This document shows positions 24,283 to 37,319 of a stretch of DNA of 64,000 bases, piece by piece; within the stretch, counting starts at the first letter, position 1; the number at the start of each line of letters is the position of its first letter. Position numbers and translations under genes: made by a program. The notes below the pieces were generated by a model that had not been told where the DNA came from, did not search any database, and saw nothing but the letters and a program-made list of their open reading frames with translations. The stretch is from Lunularia cruciata (Eukaryota > Streptophyta > Marchantiopsida > Lunulariales > Lunulariaceae): assembly GCA_948567375.1 (NCBI GenBank), contig OX419761.1, forward strand, positions 26,140,243 through 26,204,242. The letters are read 5' to 3'.

Positions 24283-25976
24283 TTGATAACCGAGAAAATA
24301 GCATCACGAAGATTCCATGATAAGCAATAACCCCTTCACTTTCTGCATGTTTACATCTCGCAAACATGCCGATATCTCACACTGCACTTATTCCCGATAC
24401 ATCTACCAGGTTGTCCTTATCCACGGGAGTTGCCAGATCTTTAGAGTTCGAGTGCCTTATTGATAATATTCACATAACAATCAATTAATGAGTTGCAGAC
24501 GTTTAGACACTCAGCTGTTTGTCAAAAGTAGAACAGCATCAAACATGTATTAAGAGTTGTTTCTTTTCACGCCAAGAACAAAATCAATTACAAATCATTT
24601 ATGAGTGGTTTGGAGACATGGCAGGTAGGATCTCGTGACACTGAAAGCCAGACGTCTCAAGCTTTGGACACCCTTGTATGTGGGAAGCGAGCTGTGGTCA
24701 TGATAACGCCCACGCTAGCAGTCGATCATCTTTGGCCTGCAGTGAGTCAACTGAGCTAAATTTGAAACTGTTGGATTTCACATGAAAGAACCAAATTTGA
24801 GAAAATCATCGCTGAGGTTTTGGTGAGGTCACAAGAGGAGCAACGCAAGTGCACTCCTGCAGAGATGTGATCGAAGTTTATCCCTGATGGAAGATAGTAC
24901 GGAAAAGGTGTACTTTTGCAGTTTGAAAACGTTTCTCTGCGGCCGTGGTCAGTATGCTCTCCAGGTTCGCATGTACTGACCCAAGTCTGAAAGTCAGCTT
25001 GACATAAGAAGAGGGGAGATAAGTAACAGAAAGTCTTGATTCATTAAGACAATCCATACACGTAATTATAAATATATTAGGTAAATCCTCAGGAGAGTCG
25101 TCTGTTGCTTAATTGGGTTTCTTATACAAGTTTTTCTTTAATTAGTGATGCGTGATTATCTCCAGCGGCTTGTATATAAGATCCACGCTCACTAACGGTA
25201 CTTTATCACGAATTGACATGACTTCGTAGTCAAACATTTTGACGTCGAGATAACAACCTTAGAGTATAGTTAAATGAAGATGTGCATTCAACGGAGATAC
25301 TGCATTCGAACACGAGGACACCAGCACAAGTAATGTATTCTTTAAAAGTGGATGTGGAAGTAGATATGTGTATTTCTGTTCTAGTTCAATTGTAAAGCAT
25401 CGCTACCGTAGCGCAAGGAACATCAGCTCCCGTGGACAGTTATACTACAGATGTCTTGGAACTTGGAAGTTGAAAGCTTTGTACGCAGGCACTGAACACA
25501 TGTCGTGCTCATGTCAGCCATCTTCTTCTTCTAGAGGTTGGCCCAGACCATGGTTTCAGCAACTGAATCTAAAGCATACAGTAACTGTAGATTTAGCATA
25601 TATGCCACCAAGGTAGGGACATTGACCTGCTCCCTCTCAAATAAATCAATAAGGGATGTGAATTCCCGGCTTTAAACGCTTGCCTATCGCTTCTTTTCAC
25701 GTTGGAAGATCTAGAAGTTATGTTCGCAATCTGCAGGGACCATTTTCGATCCCTTGTTCATCATTCTTTTCACATGTCGGGGTCTAGTGCAGGCATAGGA
25801 CATGATCTTTACGAGGTCAGTAGGCAGCTTGAGCAGTCCTTTCCTGACCAATGTAACCGTACTGTATTGGAACAGTAATTTGTAACATGTATTCATTTGA
25901 AACTGAAATCAGATTCTGAAAGTATTATTCAAAGTCACAGCTTTAGTATGAAGAACTCGAAAAACAAATATATAGT
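24283..25976. other. No gene recognised
   Basis: Only short frames occur. The longest is 82 codons (25368-25616) and has no recognisable motif. Sequence composition is ordinary for the window. Confidence 0.5.
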
Positions 25977-25985
25977 TTAATATTG

Positions 25986-27675
25986 AAAAGAAAAGTAGGC
26001 GACCGCGTAGGAAAACCAAAGGATGGGAAGACCCCATCAAACCGTACAAGGGTAGACAGAAAAGGTAACATGGGGCTAAACCCCAATAGAGTCTATTTGA
26101 GAAATCTGTCCTATTGCACCTAAGATATCCGAGCTATGCAAGTCATATGGTCTACACACAACTGGAGCATCCAAAGAAACATCACCTAATGTGATTGCTC
26201 TACTATGGATTGCACCAGCCACTGTTCTCTGTAGAGTAATGGACACCCGTTGTCTAAAATATGCTACAAAGTATGAGAGTGAGAGTGGTACCCCTGACAC
26301 CTAACATGATAAGCTCTCGTGCACTCTTGACAAATGTGTCAAATGCGTCAAATGCCATGTCCATCGCTCCATATAACTTCAATGCTAGAGAAACAAAGAG
26401 GTGACCTTGCTGCATGCCCCCATACTTGGAGACCTTGCGACCTGCTGCTGCACTCGTCGCCCATCCAAGGGGATGGGCAATCACTCCCTCCGAAACTATA
26501 TCCCACGTAGGGTCTGTAACCACGACATCTGCTATTATCACTTGATCATCTCGGACCAAGTATAAGTCTGCCGTGACATGTGTCGTCTGCAAAGCATACA
26601 AATGCTCCATCCAAGCCAAGTATTAACTCCCTCATGCCATTGTAAACATTATGTCCCTAATGGCATCATGGGTAGCTATCCTTTGTCATCCAAAAGGACA
26701 CCGTGTCATGTGTACCGTTGTTGCATCTAGTGTAGAACTACACTCACAAGTGAGTAATGAAGATGCAGATGGGTGGACAAAGCCTAGGCAAAACCTTATC
26801 GTTGTAGAGAAAGTAGTTGGTGCGAGTCAGAATGCCCTAATGCACGGTCAAGCTAGGATCCAAGAGCCTGCACCATTGTAGGAGCAAGAGCGAAGATGCG
26901 CTTTAGTAACCTGAGGAATGGACGAGTCAACTAAGAGAGAATGTAGCGTTTGCTCACACTATTGCTCCATCAAGGAAGATTGTAAACCTCTAGTCCACTT
27001 TGACGATAGTGAAACAAAAGGTGGAAAATACTCTCGTGCTCATGTGGATAGACTATCTCTCGTATGCTGCAATAACACTTGGAGAGAAAAGGATCCTCCC
27101 TCCACCTCTGTCACATAATTCTCCAAAACTGTCCTATCAACAACCATAAAACGAGAGGAAAGTAGAGGTGCATAGAGAGCCCAACTACCCAAAAATGCTA
27201 TAGGAGCCTTCTCCTCCATAGATAACAAGCCAACCCCACCACATGAGATCGGTAGAGCCGTCTGTCTACGTGCCAAATCCCCTAACACACTCAAAAGTCA
27301 TTGGTCCAATAATATCACCAAAGACTCCTATAATCCTCCTATCAAATGCTCTCAAACGTGATATGAAGAACGATGAGGAGTGAATTGTACAAATGAGGTA
27401 GGATGGTCGACGAGCAATGCTGGAAGAGAGTATACCAAATGCCACCTACAGATCTCATAATAATGGAAAGTCATCCACATGGAGAACATCCTTGGCAAAG
27501 ACAACGTCTAAGAAACGTGTGACAAAATCCTACAAACACTCCAAGAACACGAAATCCATATGTGGATGTGATACACTCTTCTTGAAGTTCAAAGGTGATG
27601 AGTGATACCTAAAGGAGACCATACCCAACACTTTTGACTCTCAAGTTTACTAGAGGTAATACGGTAGTCAAGTAA
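25986..27675 (-). mobile_element. LINE-A copy 1, 5'-truncated, with perfect 9-bp target duplication
   Basis: The element is flanked by TTAATATTG (25977-25985 and 27676-27684). Its 3' tail at 25997-26095 is the reverse complement of the module ending copy 2: GGCGACCGCG, a GGATGGGAAGACCCCATC hairpin, and GGGGCTAAACCCC. Reading from 27675 downward there are pieces of the reverse transcriptase end, the thumb-like block with GLLSMEEKAPIAFLGSWAL, the Cys/His finger and the nuclease-like domain. It lacks the 5' half, as usual after incomplete reverse transcription. Confidence 0.85.
26077..27300 (-). pseudogene. LINE-A copy 1 C-terminal half: Cys/His finger and REL-like nuclease
   Basis: From high to low coordinates: DLARRQTALPISCGGVGLLS; a finger reading TCECSSTLDATTVHMTRC (CxC-H-C spacing) followed by THDAIRD; then the nuclease-like block VTADLYLVRDDQVIIADVVV with a distal GRKVSKY; then a terminal domain SLSYFVAYFRQRVSITLQRT with GAIHSRAITLGDVS. 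The D-(x)-DVVV then K..KY pattern is that of the PD-(D/E)XK fold used by restriction-like endonucleases of some non-LTR elements; this is an inference. Stops occur after TRCPFG and after FTMA, and the C-terminal domains sit in different frames, so it is dead. Confidence 0.7.
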
Positions 27676-27684
27676 TTAATATTG

Positions 27685-29871
27685 GTGGAATACTTATAAT
27701 GGACCTATTGATATGGTAGTGTTCACCAAATCCGGAACGGGGAGACAATCTCATACCCGACACGATCAACCCGGCAGTCTCGAAGCTGATTTAAAAACCC
27801 CCTAGGCTCGTCCGCCACAGTATTCTAAGTAGTCCAAACGTAGTAGACAGTTGCTTGGAGTGCAGGAAGCTCCAATCACGTCTATAGGACTTCTCCTCCG
27901 GTCCACTCTACCCGCTAAATCTACTAATCGAAACTACTAGCGCTGGTTTGCTGAACAAGGAGAAATGCAAGTTCTGTACATGTGGCGCCACGATCAAAAG
28001 GAATTGGACAAAGACAGCAGATACCCAAACCAGCCTGAATACTCCAGTCTTCTCCGTCGCTAGGCCAGGATGAGGACTTGCCGGATGTAACAGGGCCGTG
28101 CAAGGACGACACCGCCGGTTCCCTCGTCAGGGCCGAAGAAGCAGCTGCCATGAGCAAAGTTGACGACGTGCTAACGAGCACCAGGGGACACATCCGTGAA
28201 ACACGACAAATTGTATCTTTATGGTTCTTCGAGTTCAATAGTTGGTATGGTTGGCATCAATCAATCTTTTACCGCCAAGGTATATTCTATTAATTATATG
28301 ACTGGCAACCAGAAGCGCAGAGATAAGTGAAACCCAAACCTGACGATGAGCTCATCTTAGTTTCTACAAGGAGAAGGGTAAAAGATCTCATCGTTAATAG
28401 TTAAGATCATGTCGAGTCTAAGCTAATTTGGATCGGGACATGTTTGAAGTGTGAAGTTTATAAATGCTGTATATATTGGACAACGTGGATGCCCACAATG
28501 ATACTGCTATATCTGTACTCAGCACACTTTGTGAACAAGTCCGACGTTAAATCTAAAGGACATTGTAGATATGGTTTAAGAAAAATCATGAGCGAATCAT
28601 TCATTGTTGTGTAATTTATCTCCTATTGGAGGCTCTCAAACAAATATAGGTGTTTCTGAAGTACTTTCCAATCTAAGATCACCATACCGAGTTAGTGAAC
28701 CTCACACTGTGTCTTAACCCGGTGGTTGTCTTCGTACCCGGTCGCAAGAAATACGTGATTTCGGCCAATCCTGCGGGATGAAAAGAGCAAGAATTAGAGA
28801 CACTTCGTTTAAGCACAGGCTTTTAAGGTTGGTATCCCGCACGTATCTTTGGTTGTTCAAATTGAGCATTTTTATCAGATTCGGGTCTCTCAGTACAGTG
28901 CTTAGAGGAACTCAGGAGAACTTCTATACATGAACATATTAGAAACGTTTTTCAATTCAGAGTAACAGATATTACACAATACTCTTCATACCTGTTGCTG
29001 TTTGCATAAAAACCTTCGACACCATTATTTCCGGAGAAAGCCTACAATATAACATGTACATGTACGGAGGCTCGGACTGAACGTGCGACACTAATTTCAG
29101 AAAAGAATTTCTGGAGTTCTATTTGCTTCCAAGATTGACTTAATCAATCCAACTAAGACTGCAAGATTAACCTCTAACTTAGAACTGTGCTGAAGTCGAC
29201 AGTAGATCCTTCATGGACTTCCACGACATGAGCATACTTTGTGTGCTTCAAATAGACAAAGTACCTCGTGAGTGGCTGCTGATCGGGAGAAGACACAGAC
29301 AGTCCCCAGAGAGAGCTGTCTGCACGTCCTCAAAGCTAGATTCAGAGTACTCACTTCAGCAGGCACTTCGTGATCATCACATTAACTAATAGAAAACTAC
29401 GTGAGATCGAGATACATGGTATTTCGTCCTATTATATTACAATCATGTATATATAATGGAAATAAGCTACGAACTCTAAACCGTGGGTCGGGATTTTCAC
29501 AAGATTCGGGCACCTCAGGATCTCTGTTCGGAACTAGACACCAGAGTCGCGAAGTTCATGCCTCATTGGTACGTGTCTGAACCAGAAAATAGTCAACTGC
29601 ATGTAATGGGTTGTGTATTAGTTACACTGTTAATCTAAGGCATCTGTTCCCCACTTTCTTGCTCTGCATGGAAGTTGGATCAGTTTTAAAGCCGTTGTGA
29701 TCTCCATTTTTGACAGTCTTACTGAAGGTTTCTCAGCTAGATCTCAACAAAGATTGAGATCAGTTTAGTCCGAACAACTGCGTACCACCACCCTGTTCTT
29801 CATTAGTTTTGATACCCATTTTCCAGCAATCGTTCGCGAACAGCGCAGTGCTTGTTAAAGAGCTGTTCGTG

Positions 29872-29929
<58 letters not shown>

Positions 29930-29931
29930 AG
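27685..29931. other. Upstream region of peroxidase locus 1; one unrecognised frame
   Basis: A + strand frame at 28078-28293 (AEEAAAMSKVDDVLTSTRGH) has the look of an exon but matches no family I know. The rest has no coding signal. The last part must contain the promoter and 5' leader of the peroxidase gene. Confidence 0.4.
29873..29927. repeat. (TC)n microsatellite in the peroxidase 5' leader
   Basis: A run of about 27 TC units ends four bases before the ATG at 29932. CT-rich leaders are common in plants, but a run this long directly before the start is prone to length change. Confidence 0.95.
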
Positions 29932-31900
29932 ATGGCGTCCATGAAATGTTTTATTTGTTTCATTGTTTTCTCTTTTGTCGTGGCAACTTCTGTTGAAGCC
30001 CAGCTGTCTGCTTCATTCTATGCGTCCAAGTGCCCCAACATCACGGCTAAAGTTGCTGATGTTATTCAAGGATGGATAAGGAAGGATAGAAGAATGGCAC
30101 CGGCTCTCCTCCGTCTGTATTTCCACGATTGCTTTGTTTAAGGTATGTTGTGACATAGAAATAACAGCAGTTCCCTATCGGACGTTTGGCGAATCTTTCG
30201 AAGAATAGAAATTCATGTTCATTCAAGTTTCGGCTGGGGGAAGTTAACCGCTGAGCTCGATATATACAGGATTCCAATGCAAATTCTTGTTTCCACTAAC
30301 AAGGTGTAACAGATGAAGATGGTATCTGACAAGAAAATTAAACCTAGATCTCCAGGACAATTAAACTGAAGTCTAGATGATATACATCTAACCTATTATT
30401 TCTCCCTAAATTGCTATCATCAGGGCTGCGATGCGTCTGTGCTTTTAAACGGTAGCCAGAGTGAGAAAGAGGCAGGCGGTAACAAAAATTCATTGCGCGG
30501 TTCTAATATTCTCGACGACGTCAAAGCCAAAGTGGAAGCCATGTGTCCGGGCGTAGTCTCCTGCTCAGTCATTGTGGCCCTTGCAACGCGGGATGCAATG
30601 CAAGCGGTAAATTTCTTTGTCTTCGTCAATACATGTCTGACTTGTTTATGTCATGATCAAATGATGAAAGTCCCACTTGCAAGATTGTAAAACTCATGCT
30701 TGTTGGATTTAAAAAGGCCATCAAAACACTGCTTCTGCTATGTGTAAATGTATAATCTTGAGTGAATGACGTTTTTCGAATTCAGTCTCTTGAAAAAACT
30801 CCCTTCGATTGACTTGCGCCGGAGAAAGGTTTTGACTCAGCGTTCTTGGCTTGAAAATCTGCAGTTCGCGGGCATTTCTTGGAGTGTTCCGTTGGGTCGA
30901 AGGGATGCGCTTGTTTCTCTCAAGGCCAATGCCGACGCCGAGTTGCCACCTCCCTTCTTTAATATCACTCAACTGGTCACAATGTTCGGGAAGAAAGGAT
31001 TTCGCATGAAGGAGATGACGATTCTTTCAGGTAAGGTCAGGTTTCCAGTCATAGTGAACACCTGAATATGAACAGAATGGATAAGCTTGGGTAGCTTATT
31101 GAGGAATAAATTATTCCAGTGAACTCCTATCTAGAATGACTGAGGAATGAACACAGCGTGACTTGTGACCCTGAGTACTGATGAAGGAACATTCCCGTAA
31201 CTACATATAGGACCCACGAGTCAGGCTCACGAAGTTAAGTTGTATTTCCCATACAAGTTGACAGAAAAGGGAAGACAACAGGGGCACTCAGGAGTGTTGA
31301 GGGCCCGTCACTCTGTGTGTGTGCAGGCTTTTTGTATTGGGTTTGTCAGTTGATTACTTTGCTTTGTAGAGGGACAGTGCTACCTTTCCAACATAGCTCA
31401 CAGCAATTTATCCAATTTATGAGCACGCTTCCTGAACTAAGTTGCTACCATAGAGCGGCAGCTGTTTTGACACGCGGTTCTGCACATGCATAGGTGCCCA
31501 CGCTTGTGGCGAAGCCCGCTGCGCCAGCGTGCAGAATCGATTGTACGGCTTCTCAACTTCGACTCCCACTGATCCTGCTCTCGAACCAACTTTTGCAAAT
31601 GCGTTGAAGAGGCTTTGTAGGCAGGGTGACTAAATCTCAATCATCAAGCTGGACCAGAGTAAAGCAATTGACTCGTGGGACTTCAATTTTTACAGTAATG
31701 TGTTGAAAGGGAAAGTCCTCTTTCAATGTGACGATGCGTTGAAACGAGATCCCGCAGCACTGAAGATCGTGCAAGCCCAAAACAAGGCAGGAGGCCCTTT
31801 CAATTCAGAATTTTCGGCTGCCATGGTGAAGTTGGGAAATCTTGGCTTAATCACTGGCAATGCGGGGCAGATTCGAAGGAAGTGCAACGTGATCAATTGA
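29932..31900 (+). pseudogene. Class III peroxidase, locus 1, four exons, nonsense codons
   Basis: Class III peroxidases are secreted haem enzymes that oxidise phenolics in the wall. Exon 1 (29932 to about 30140) gives a signal peptide, QLSASFYASKCPN and LLRLYFHDCFV with the distal Arg and His. Exon 2 (30424-30606) gives GCDASVLLNG, NSLRGSNILDDVKAKVEAMC and PGVVSCS. Exon 3 (30865-31030) gives VPLGRRDALVSLKANADAEL and FFNITQLVTMFGKKGF. Exon 4 (31494-31900) gives GAH with the proximal His, RLYGFSTSTPTDPALEP, FNFYSN and GQIRRKCNVIN. Intron phases match the family. Two defects: the codon after FHDCFV is TAA where Gln or Arg is expected, and the GT donor follows one base later, off phase; and exon 4 has a TAA after LCRQGD. 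Splicing at the upstream GT (TTT|GTTTAAG) would remove only the first stop. Also odd: SVIVALATRD instead of ADILALAARD. Confidence 0.92.
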
Positions 31901-34900
31901 TCGAGATAGAAAAAGTGAAGGAAGGTACTATATTCACGATCTCGAGCAACGGAGCCAGACTAATCGCAACAGTCATGACCCGGAATTTTGGATCAAAGCT
32001 CAATGACTTTAGAATGTACCCTTTGTGCGTTTACCATGACAATCCTGGAGCTCGAGCAGACGGGTGCAGCAACTATTGCAATTTCTGCATTCGTGAACAG
32101 CTTGACAATGTGATGATTACCAGGTCCTGGAATCAAGGAAGCGGGCCTCTACCAAGTTGCTTCATTTCTACTCCCCACAAATTGGAGCCATACTATGAGT
32201 GTAATCCAACCTTTTAAGAACACGTAACTGAATTCAGGATAGTTTACATGTTTGAAATCTCTTTTTTATAGAACGGATGTTTAACAACGTAAATGAAAGA
32301 GCTATAAGTTTTCTGCGACAGGCTTCAGGTTATTGAGGATCGCGATCTGTTGCGAGAGTAAATGGCCCCCTCGTTGCAGACCTAAGTAAGATCAGCGTGT
32401 ATACAACAAACACCGACTACTACACAGATCACTCGCCAAACAAATGATTTCGGTGGATACCATGTAGAGCTGCAATTTGCGCGATTAGCGGCTTGCTGGG
32501 TTGCTGGAGTGCAGTTATTAACGTACAAAGTTTCGCGGATGATTTAGCAGTAACTGATGAAGGCAATGGCTCTCTTATTATTAGTCATTCCTAGCTACTT
32601 GAACTGTTTACTTCAAAGTTCCTAGCAATAAATTCTTTTAGAAATCTGTACTATACCTACAAGCTTTTATTTCCGGACTGGTTCCGAATTCACTCTATTG
32701 AATACCTTGGACACGCATAACTGGCTCATCAGTATTGGATTTGTTCAACGGCAATCAAATCTGTCCCCAAACAATTTCATTCTGAATAAGGTGTGGAATA
32801 TTGGATACCAAGTCAACTACAGTGAGCTTACAATGTCGAGTAAAACCATGTCAACGAACTGACTTCCGGTTCCAACATACTCCTTCATAACGTACTTCCG
32901 AACGCTTTGAATAAACCATAACGCTTTTACGACTGAAATGGTTTGACTCCACACTTTCGCACTCTCTGACTGCTGAACTGCAAAAAACTTGGCTTCTGTT
33001 ACCTCTCCATTCTATATCTTGTAGCCCGCTCTGTCCAGAACGGTGACCTAGCCTGGGAATTCTAGGCACTTCATAACCCAGATCATATATCTTTATACGT
33101 AGTTACATACTCATAAAGCTTAACTGACTGACTTCACATCCCATACCAAGTCTTCAAATTTCTATACCTGTCACAATCGACTGTTTTGATACTTAAACAC
33201 GATCTCATGTTTCTCGTCTGGTCAGCGAAGGAACATAAAACGATAAATAGACAGCTTCATCATTTTTGCGGTAGCGATCGTGAATGGTAGGTGCTAAATT
33301 CTGGTTTGAGTTCCTTCAGTCACTGTCCAGATTTTCTGAGGGGTTCCAATTGTAGATCAGCAGTTTTGAGAACGTTGCCAGTGTTCGGTCTCTTAAAACA
33401 TCAACGTCAATCCGGTAGATTGCGATTTGAATATAGATTTAGATATTACGATATGTCCCTCAGTTCCGTAGTCCAACCTGCAAACATCAAGCGCTTAATA
33501 CTTGTACATTATTCCACGTCACTTTTTACCTTCTGTAGACAAGGAATGTGAAAGAATTCGATTGCAGAGTTTACCATCATGTGCTATAGAGAACAAATGT
33601 TTTGGTTTTGGATCGAGATAGGACCTGTGTTGCACATATAGTCTCCTCAGATCGCAAGTAGTAGACTAAAGAAAACGAGATGGAGATGACGCTATGTGAC
33701 TTACCTAGCATGTAAAAGTCTAAAACACAAAGCGCTCCGATGCATCGTCGTCTAACAGCAGCTATAATACACAGAAGTGGTAATATATACAGTACTCAGA
33801 TTGGAATTTCAATAACTCCAGTTTAATCCAGTGTACATTAAGACACTCAGCACTTGAACGTGATGATAGGGCGAGTGTCCATAGCCTACTGAGCTTTCAG
33901 AAAGTCTTTTCCTAAGGACAGGACAGTTAAGAGATCTGGAAGTTGTACCGTGAGGAGCTCGAGGAGTGTGTCTATCCATTCGATGTAAATTATGCATTCC
34001 AACGGACGAAACACAAATGTATGAAGGAAAGTATAATTTAGTTCATTCCGAACGATCCAAGTAGACACGGGACAAGTCATTTGCCCATAGGAACGAAAAA
34101 TACCCAACGAAACTGGTCAACTATGTGCACCTGGTTACGCGTCTCGAACAGATCTCGAAAGACATGCTAAGGTGAAGTTACCAGTACTGTTCTCAGGCAG
34201 TGGCCTCCATATAAATACTGTCCTCCATATACAGTTTGACAACATAGAATTCACATAATCTATGAACTCTTCTCTTCCGATATTCCGCTGTGAGGTCCCG
34301 GAACGTTGTAATTTGACTTCAATAACCATTTTGCTACTGTTTTCTTCGTACTGCTGGTCATATGCATGATTAAAGTTTGTATATCCCAGGTTGGCACAAT
34401 TCAAGGATGTAATCTCGCACGAAATAAAACTGAACAGTGCTCTTTTTCTTGCAAAGGGTTTTATTTATACTCACTGATTTCCACCGGTCCGATGTGCAGT
34501 TCGTGTCACGCTTTACACATGATTTGAGTAAAGTTATGTTGAATCCTGCAAGTATGGTGCGAAATAACAGAACCTGCTTTGCCCATTCTGAGATATATTC
34601 CTTCAGCCTGCATTTGACCAGCAGCAGGTTGGATTTCGGCTAGTCAGGTTCAGTCAACAAGCATTATTGATACCAAAATATAGGACAACAGACGGACATG
34701 ATGCAGGAAAAATCCGAATTTAACTTTGACAACATTCCGGATTACAGGATATATTGGAAATTATTTCAGAACGTGCACAATACGTAGACGTTTTGATGCC
34801 AAATTAATTGTCTCCAAAACAGAGACATATTTGCGGATTTGAATCACGACTGAACAGCATATCCATGGAGGGAAATCCGTATTCTTGTCATAACACGAGT

Positions 34901-35559
34901 TGTAAAATTTATGGTATTACGAAGACTGATTGACCACGTCACAGCATCAACAAAATGCATCTTGTTTAATTGAACAGAGACTAAAATTTTGGGTCGATTT
35001 GCTGTCGGATCGGTCAGATGACGAATGGAATCATCCTTTGCTGAGGTTGAAGCAAGCAGTCGGATCTAGGTCATCACTCAAAAGTTCTGGCGATGTTATG
35101 GGACTCTACGGACATAAAATATATTCCAAGTGCATTGCCTTTATCAACACTGGTGATAACACTGTATACAGGATTGAAACGGCTTGAACTCAAACATTGA
35201 ATAAATAGTTCCCTTTCCAGGGCCAACACATTCATTGTTTCTCTTCAGAACTGTCCTCTCAACGTAAGGGAGAGAACCCATTGATTCGGCATCAACTATC
35301 AGATTTAGACAGTGAGTACAATTCAAACATCCTCATCCAGAGAGCAACTCTTTAGTTGTTGTGCTCTCTTGTTTGAAATTGGTTTGTCCGGATAGATGTA
35401 CGTGTGGATTGAGATGCTTCGACCACTGTCTTCAAAGTTGACACTCTGTTCGATTTACTTGTATTCTTAATTTAGTTGTACGACTAGAGTGTAAGTACAG
35501 TCTTGAAAGTACTTGAAAGTATTGACTTTGGTATATAGCATCAAACGCAGAAAGTGTCC
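31901..35559. other. Between peroxidase loci 1 and 2; no gene recognised
   Basis: A 111-codon + frame overlaps the end of locus 1 and runs to 32217 with several Cys residues, but nothing identifies it. It may be 3' UTR. Other frames (for example 34930-35187) have no known motif. The even spacing of loci 1 and 2 suggests an old tandem duplication, with this as the spacer. Confidence 0.4.
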
Positions 35560-37319
35560 ATGGCTACCATGTCCCTCGCCACTTGTATAGTCTTTAGCTG
35601 TACTTGCAGCACAAGCTAACACCCAACTGAGTGCCGACTTTTACAATGTCTCATGTTCGACGGTAAATGTACCGACGACAATAGCTCAGATAGTCAACCC
35701 GTGGATCGTCAGAGACAGGTCTCTGGGACCTGCTCTATCTACTCCGTTTGCACTTCCACGACTGCTTCGTTCGGGTATGTGTGTTATATATTAAAGGAAT
35801 TAATGAAGGTTCGAATATACGTCTACATGTTACCAGAAGATTATATAGCTCCTGCAAGAGAATGTTCATGCACATACAAAAGGCCCCAGTTGAATGTGAT
35901 AGTTGCTAAAATTAAACTTTATTTTCGGTGCTGGTACCTTGAAAAGTATATACAATCATCTATTTAATAATGTATGAACTTATCGACAATTTCGTTGAAC
36001 TGCAGGGATGTGACGGTTCTGTGCTGCTCGACACCAATAATGGAGAAAAGTTTGCCTTTCGAAATGCAGATTCTTTGAGAGGATTTGAGGTTATTGATGA
36101 TATAAAGACCAAGTTGGAAGTTCTATGCCCAGGATTTGTATCCTGCTCGAACATCCTCGCCCGTGCGGCCCGTGACACCATGCTTGCAGTAAGCGAATCT
36201 GAACTGAACACCTGGAGTTGAGTATCAGCCTGTGTTAAGACAGCTCTGAAATTTGATTTACTAGCCTGTAGGAATCAAACACACGTACTTCTGCTAATTT
36301 GAAATGCTCTAGAAAATCTCCAAAAAAACTTGTAAGAGATCTATTTATGCATTGAAGGCCTCCTCACTTTGCGCTGCAGTTTGGGTGTGGTGGAATGAAC
36401 TGGAAGCTTGATTTAGGTCGACGTGATGGAGTTTCTTCTTCAGCAAGTGAATCTAACAGTGATCTGCCACCTCCATTTGCAAACTTCGAGACCCTAGTTG
36501 GAATGTTCGCGAAGAAGGGTTTCATCGCCCGAGAGATGCCTGTTCTTTCAGGTGCGTACGCTCCCTAAGTGGAGAAACTGTAGTAGTAAATTAGTCGAAA
36601 TCAGTGATTCTACAACCATATCTGGGGAATGTTACGTGAGTCATGCTTTCAACAAAGATAAGATTCCTTCACCCTCGAAAACTAATTCCAAAGCCGTATC
36701 TAACCAGCGAAACAACACTCCAACTCATACCTGATCCAAGCTTGCTAATAGACTATCAGAACTCTAGAGGTTACAGGGGTAAGGATCACAGATTGCATGT
36801 TCAGTGAAAGTATGAGGAGCAGAACAGCAAGTGCAACTTACTTGATTGACATTAACAGTTGTCAATATATATAGCTGTGAGATGCAGGTTCAGAAGTACA
36901 TTTTGTCCTGATATGTTGCTCGGTCCGGATGGAAATTTTTGAGTGTCTCGTTGTCTGAATACCTTAAAATCGTTAATCTTACAGAATCTCATTAAACTCC
37001 AACACCGCATGTAATATAGCGTTCATCGACTTGCAAGTTGAGAATCTCGGTTATTTTGATGTCCTAATTTGTTGTATTGTCTCGAGCTATGTATTGACTA
37101 GCATTTGTGTTCCCTGCAGGTTCTCACACTTCTGGTAAAGCAAACTGCAAGCAATTCCAGAGTCGTCTCTACAACTTTTCCTCCACCAATCCTACTGACC
37201 CGTCGCTTGAAGCAACCTTTGTAGCTTCCTTGAAGCGGCAAAGCACTTTTTCGTCAAGATTGAGTGAATCTTGTAATTGTGACACCCACAAACTTGGACA
37301 GATTCAACTGTGCAGTTAG
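35560..37319 (+). pseudogene. Class III peroxidase, locus 2, four exons, frameshifted and C-terminally short
   Basis: Exon 1 (35560-35774) starts MATMSLATCIVF and should continue to AQANTQLSADFYNVSC, but the frame is lost within the signal peptide. Near the end a four-base repeat (CTATCTA) shifts the frame before LRLHFHDCFVR. Exon 2 (36006-36188) is clean: [34 protein letters not shown] and [12 protein letters not shown]. Exon 3 (36380-36551) is clean: LDLGRRDGVSSSASESNSDL and LVGMFAKKGF. Exon 4 (37121-37319) has GSHTSGKANC, RLYNFSSTNPTDPSLEATF and then GQIQLCS and a stop, lacking roughly 70-80 residues including the FDNxYY region. Introns are GT-AG at the same phases as locus 1. A tandem relative of locus 1, now dead. 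Confidence 0.9.

Noticed and set aside
31882-32217. 111-codon frame just after peroxidase 1
   Set aside because: It overlaps the peroxidase end in another frame, has no start context or motif, and is more likely 3' UTR; left as a note only.
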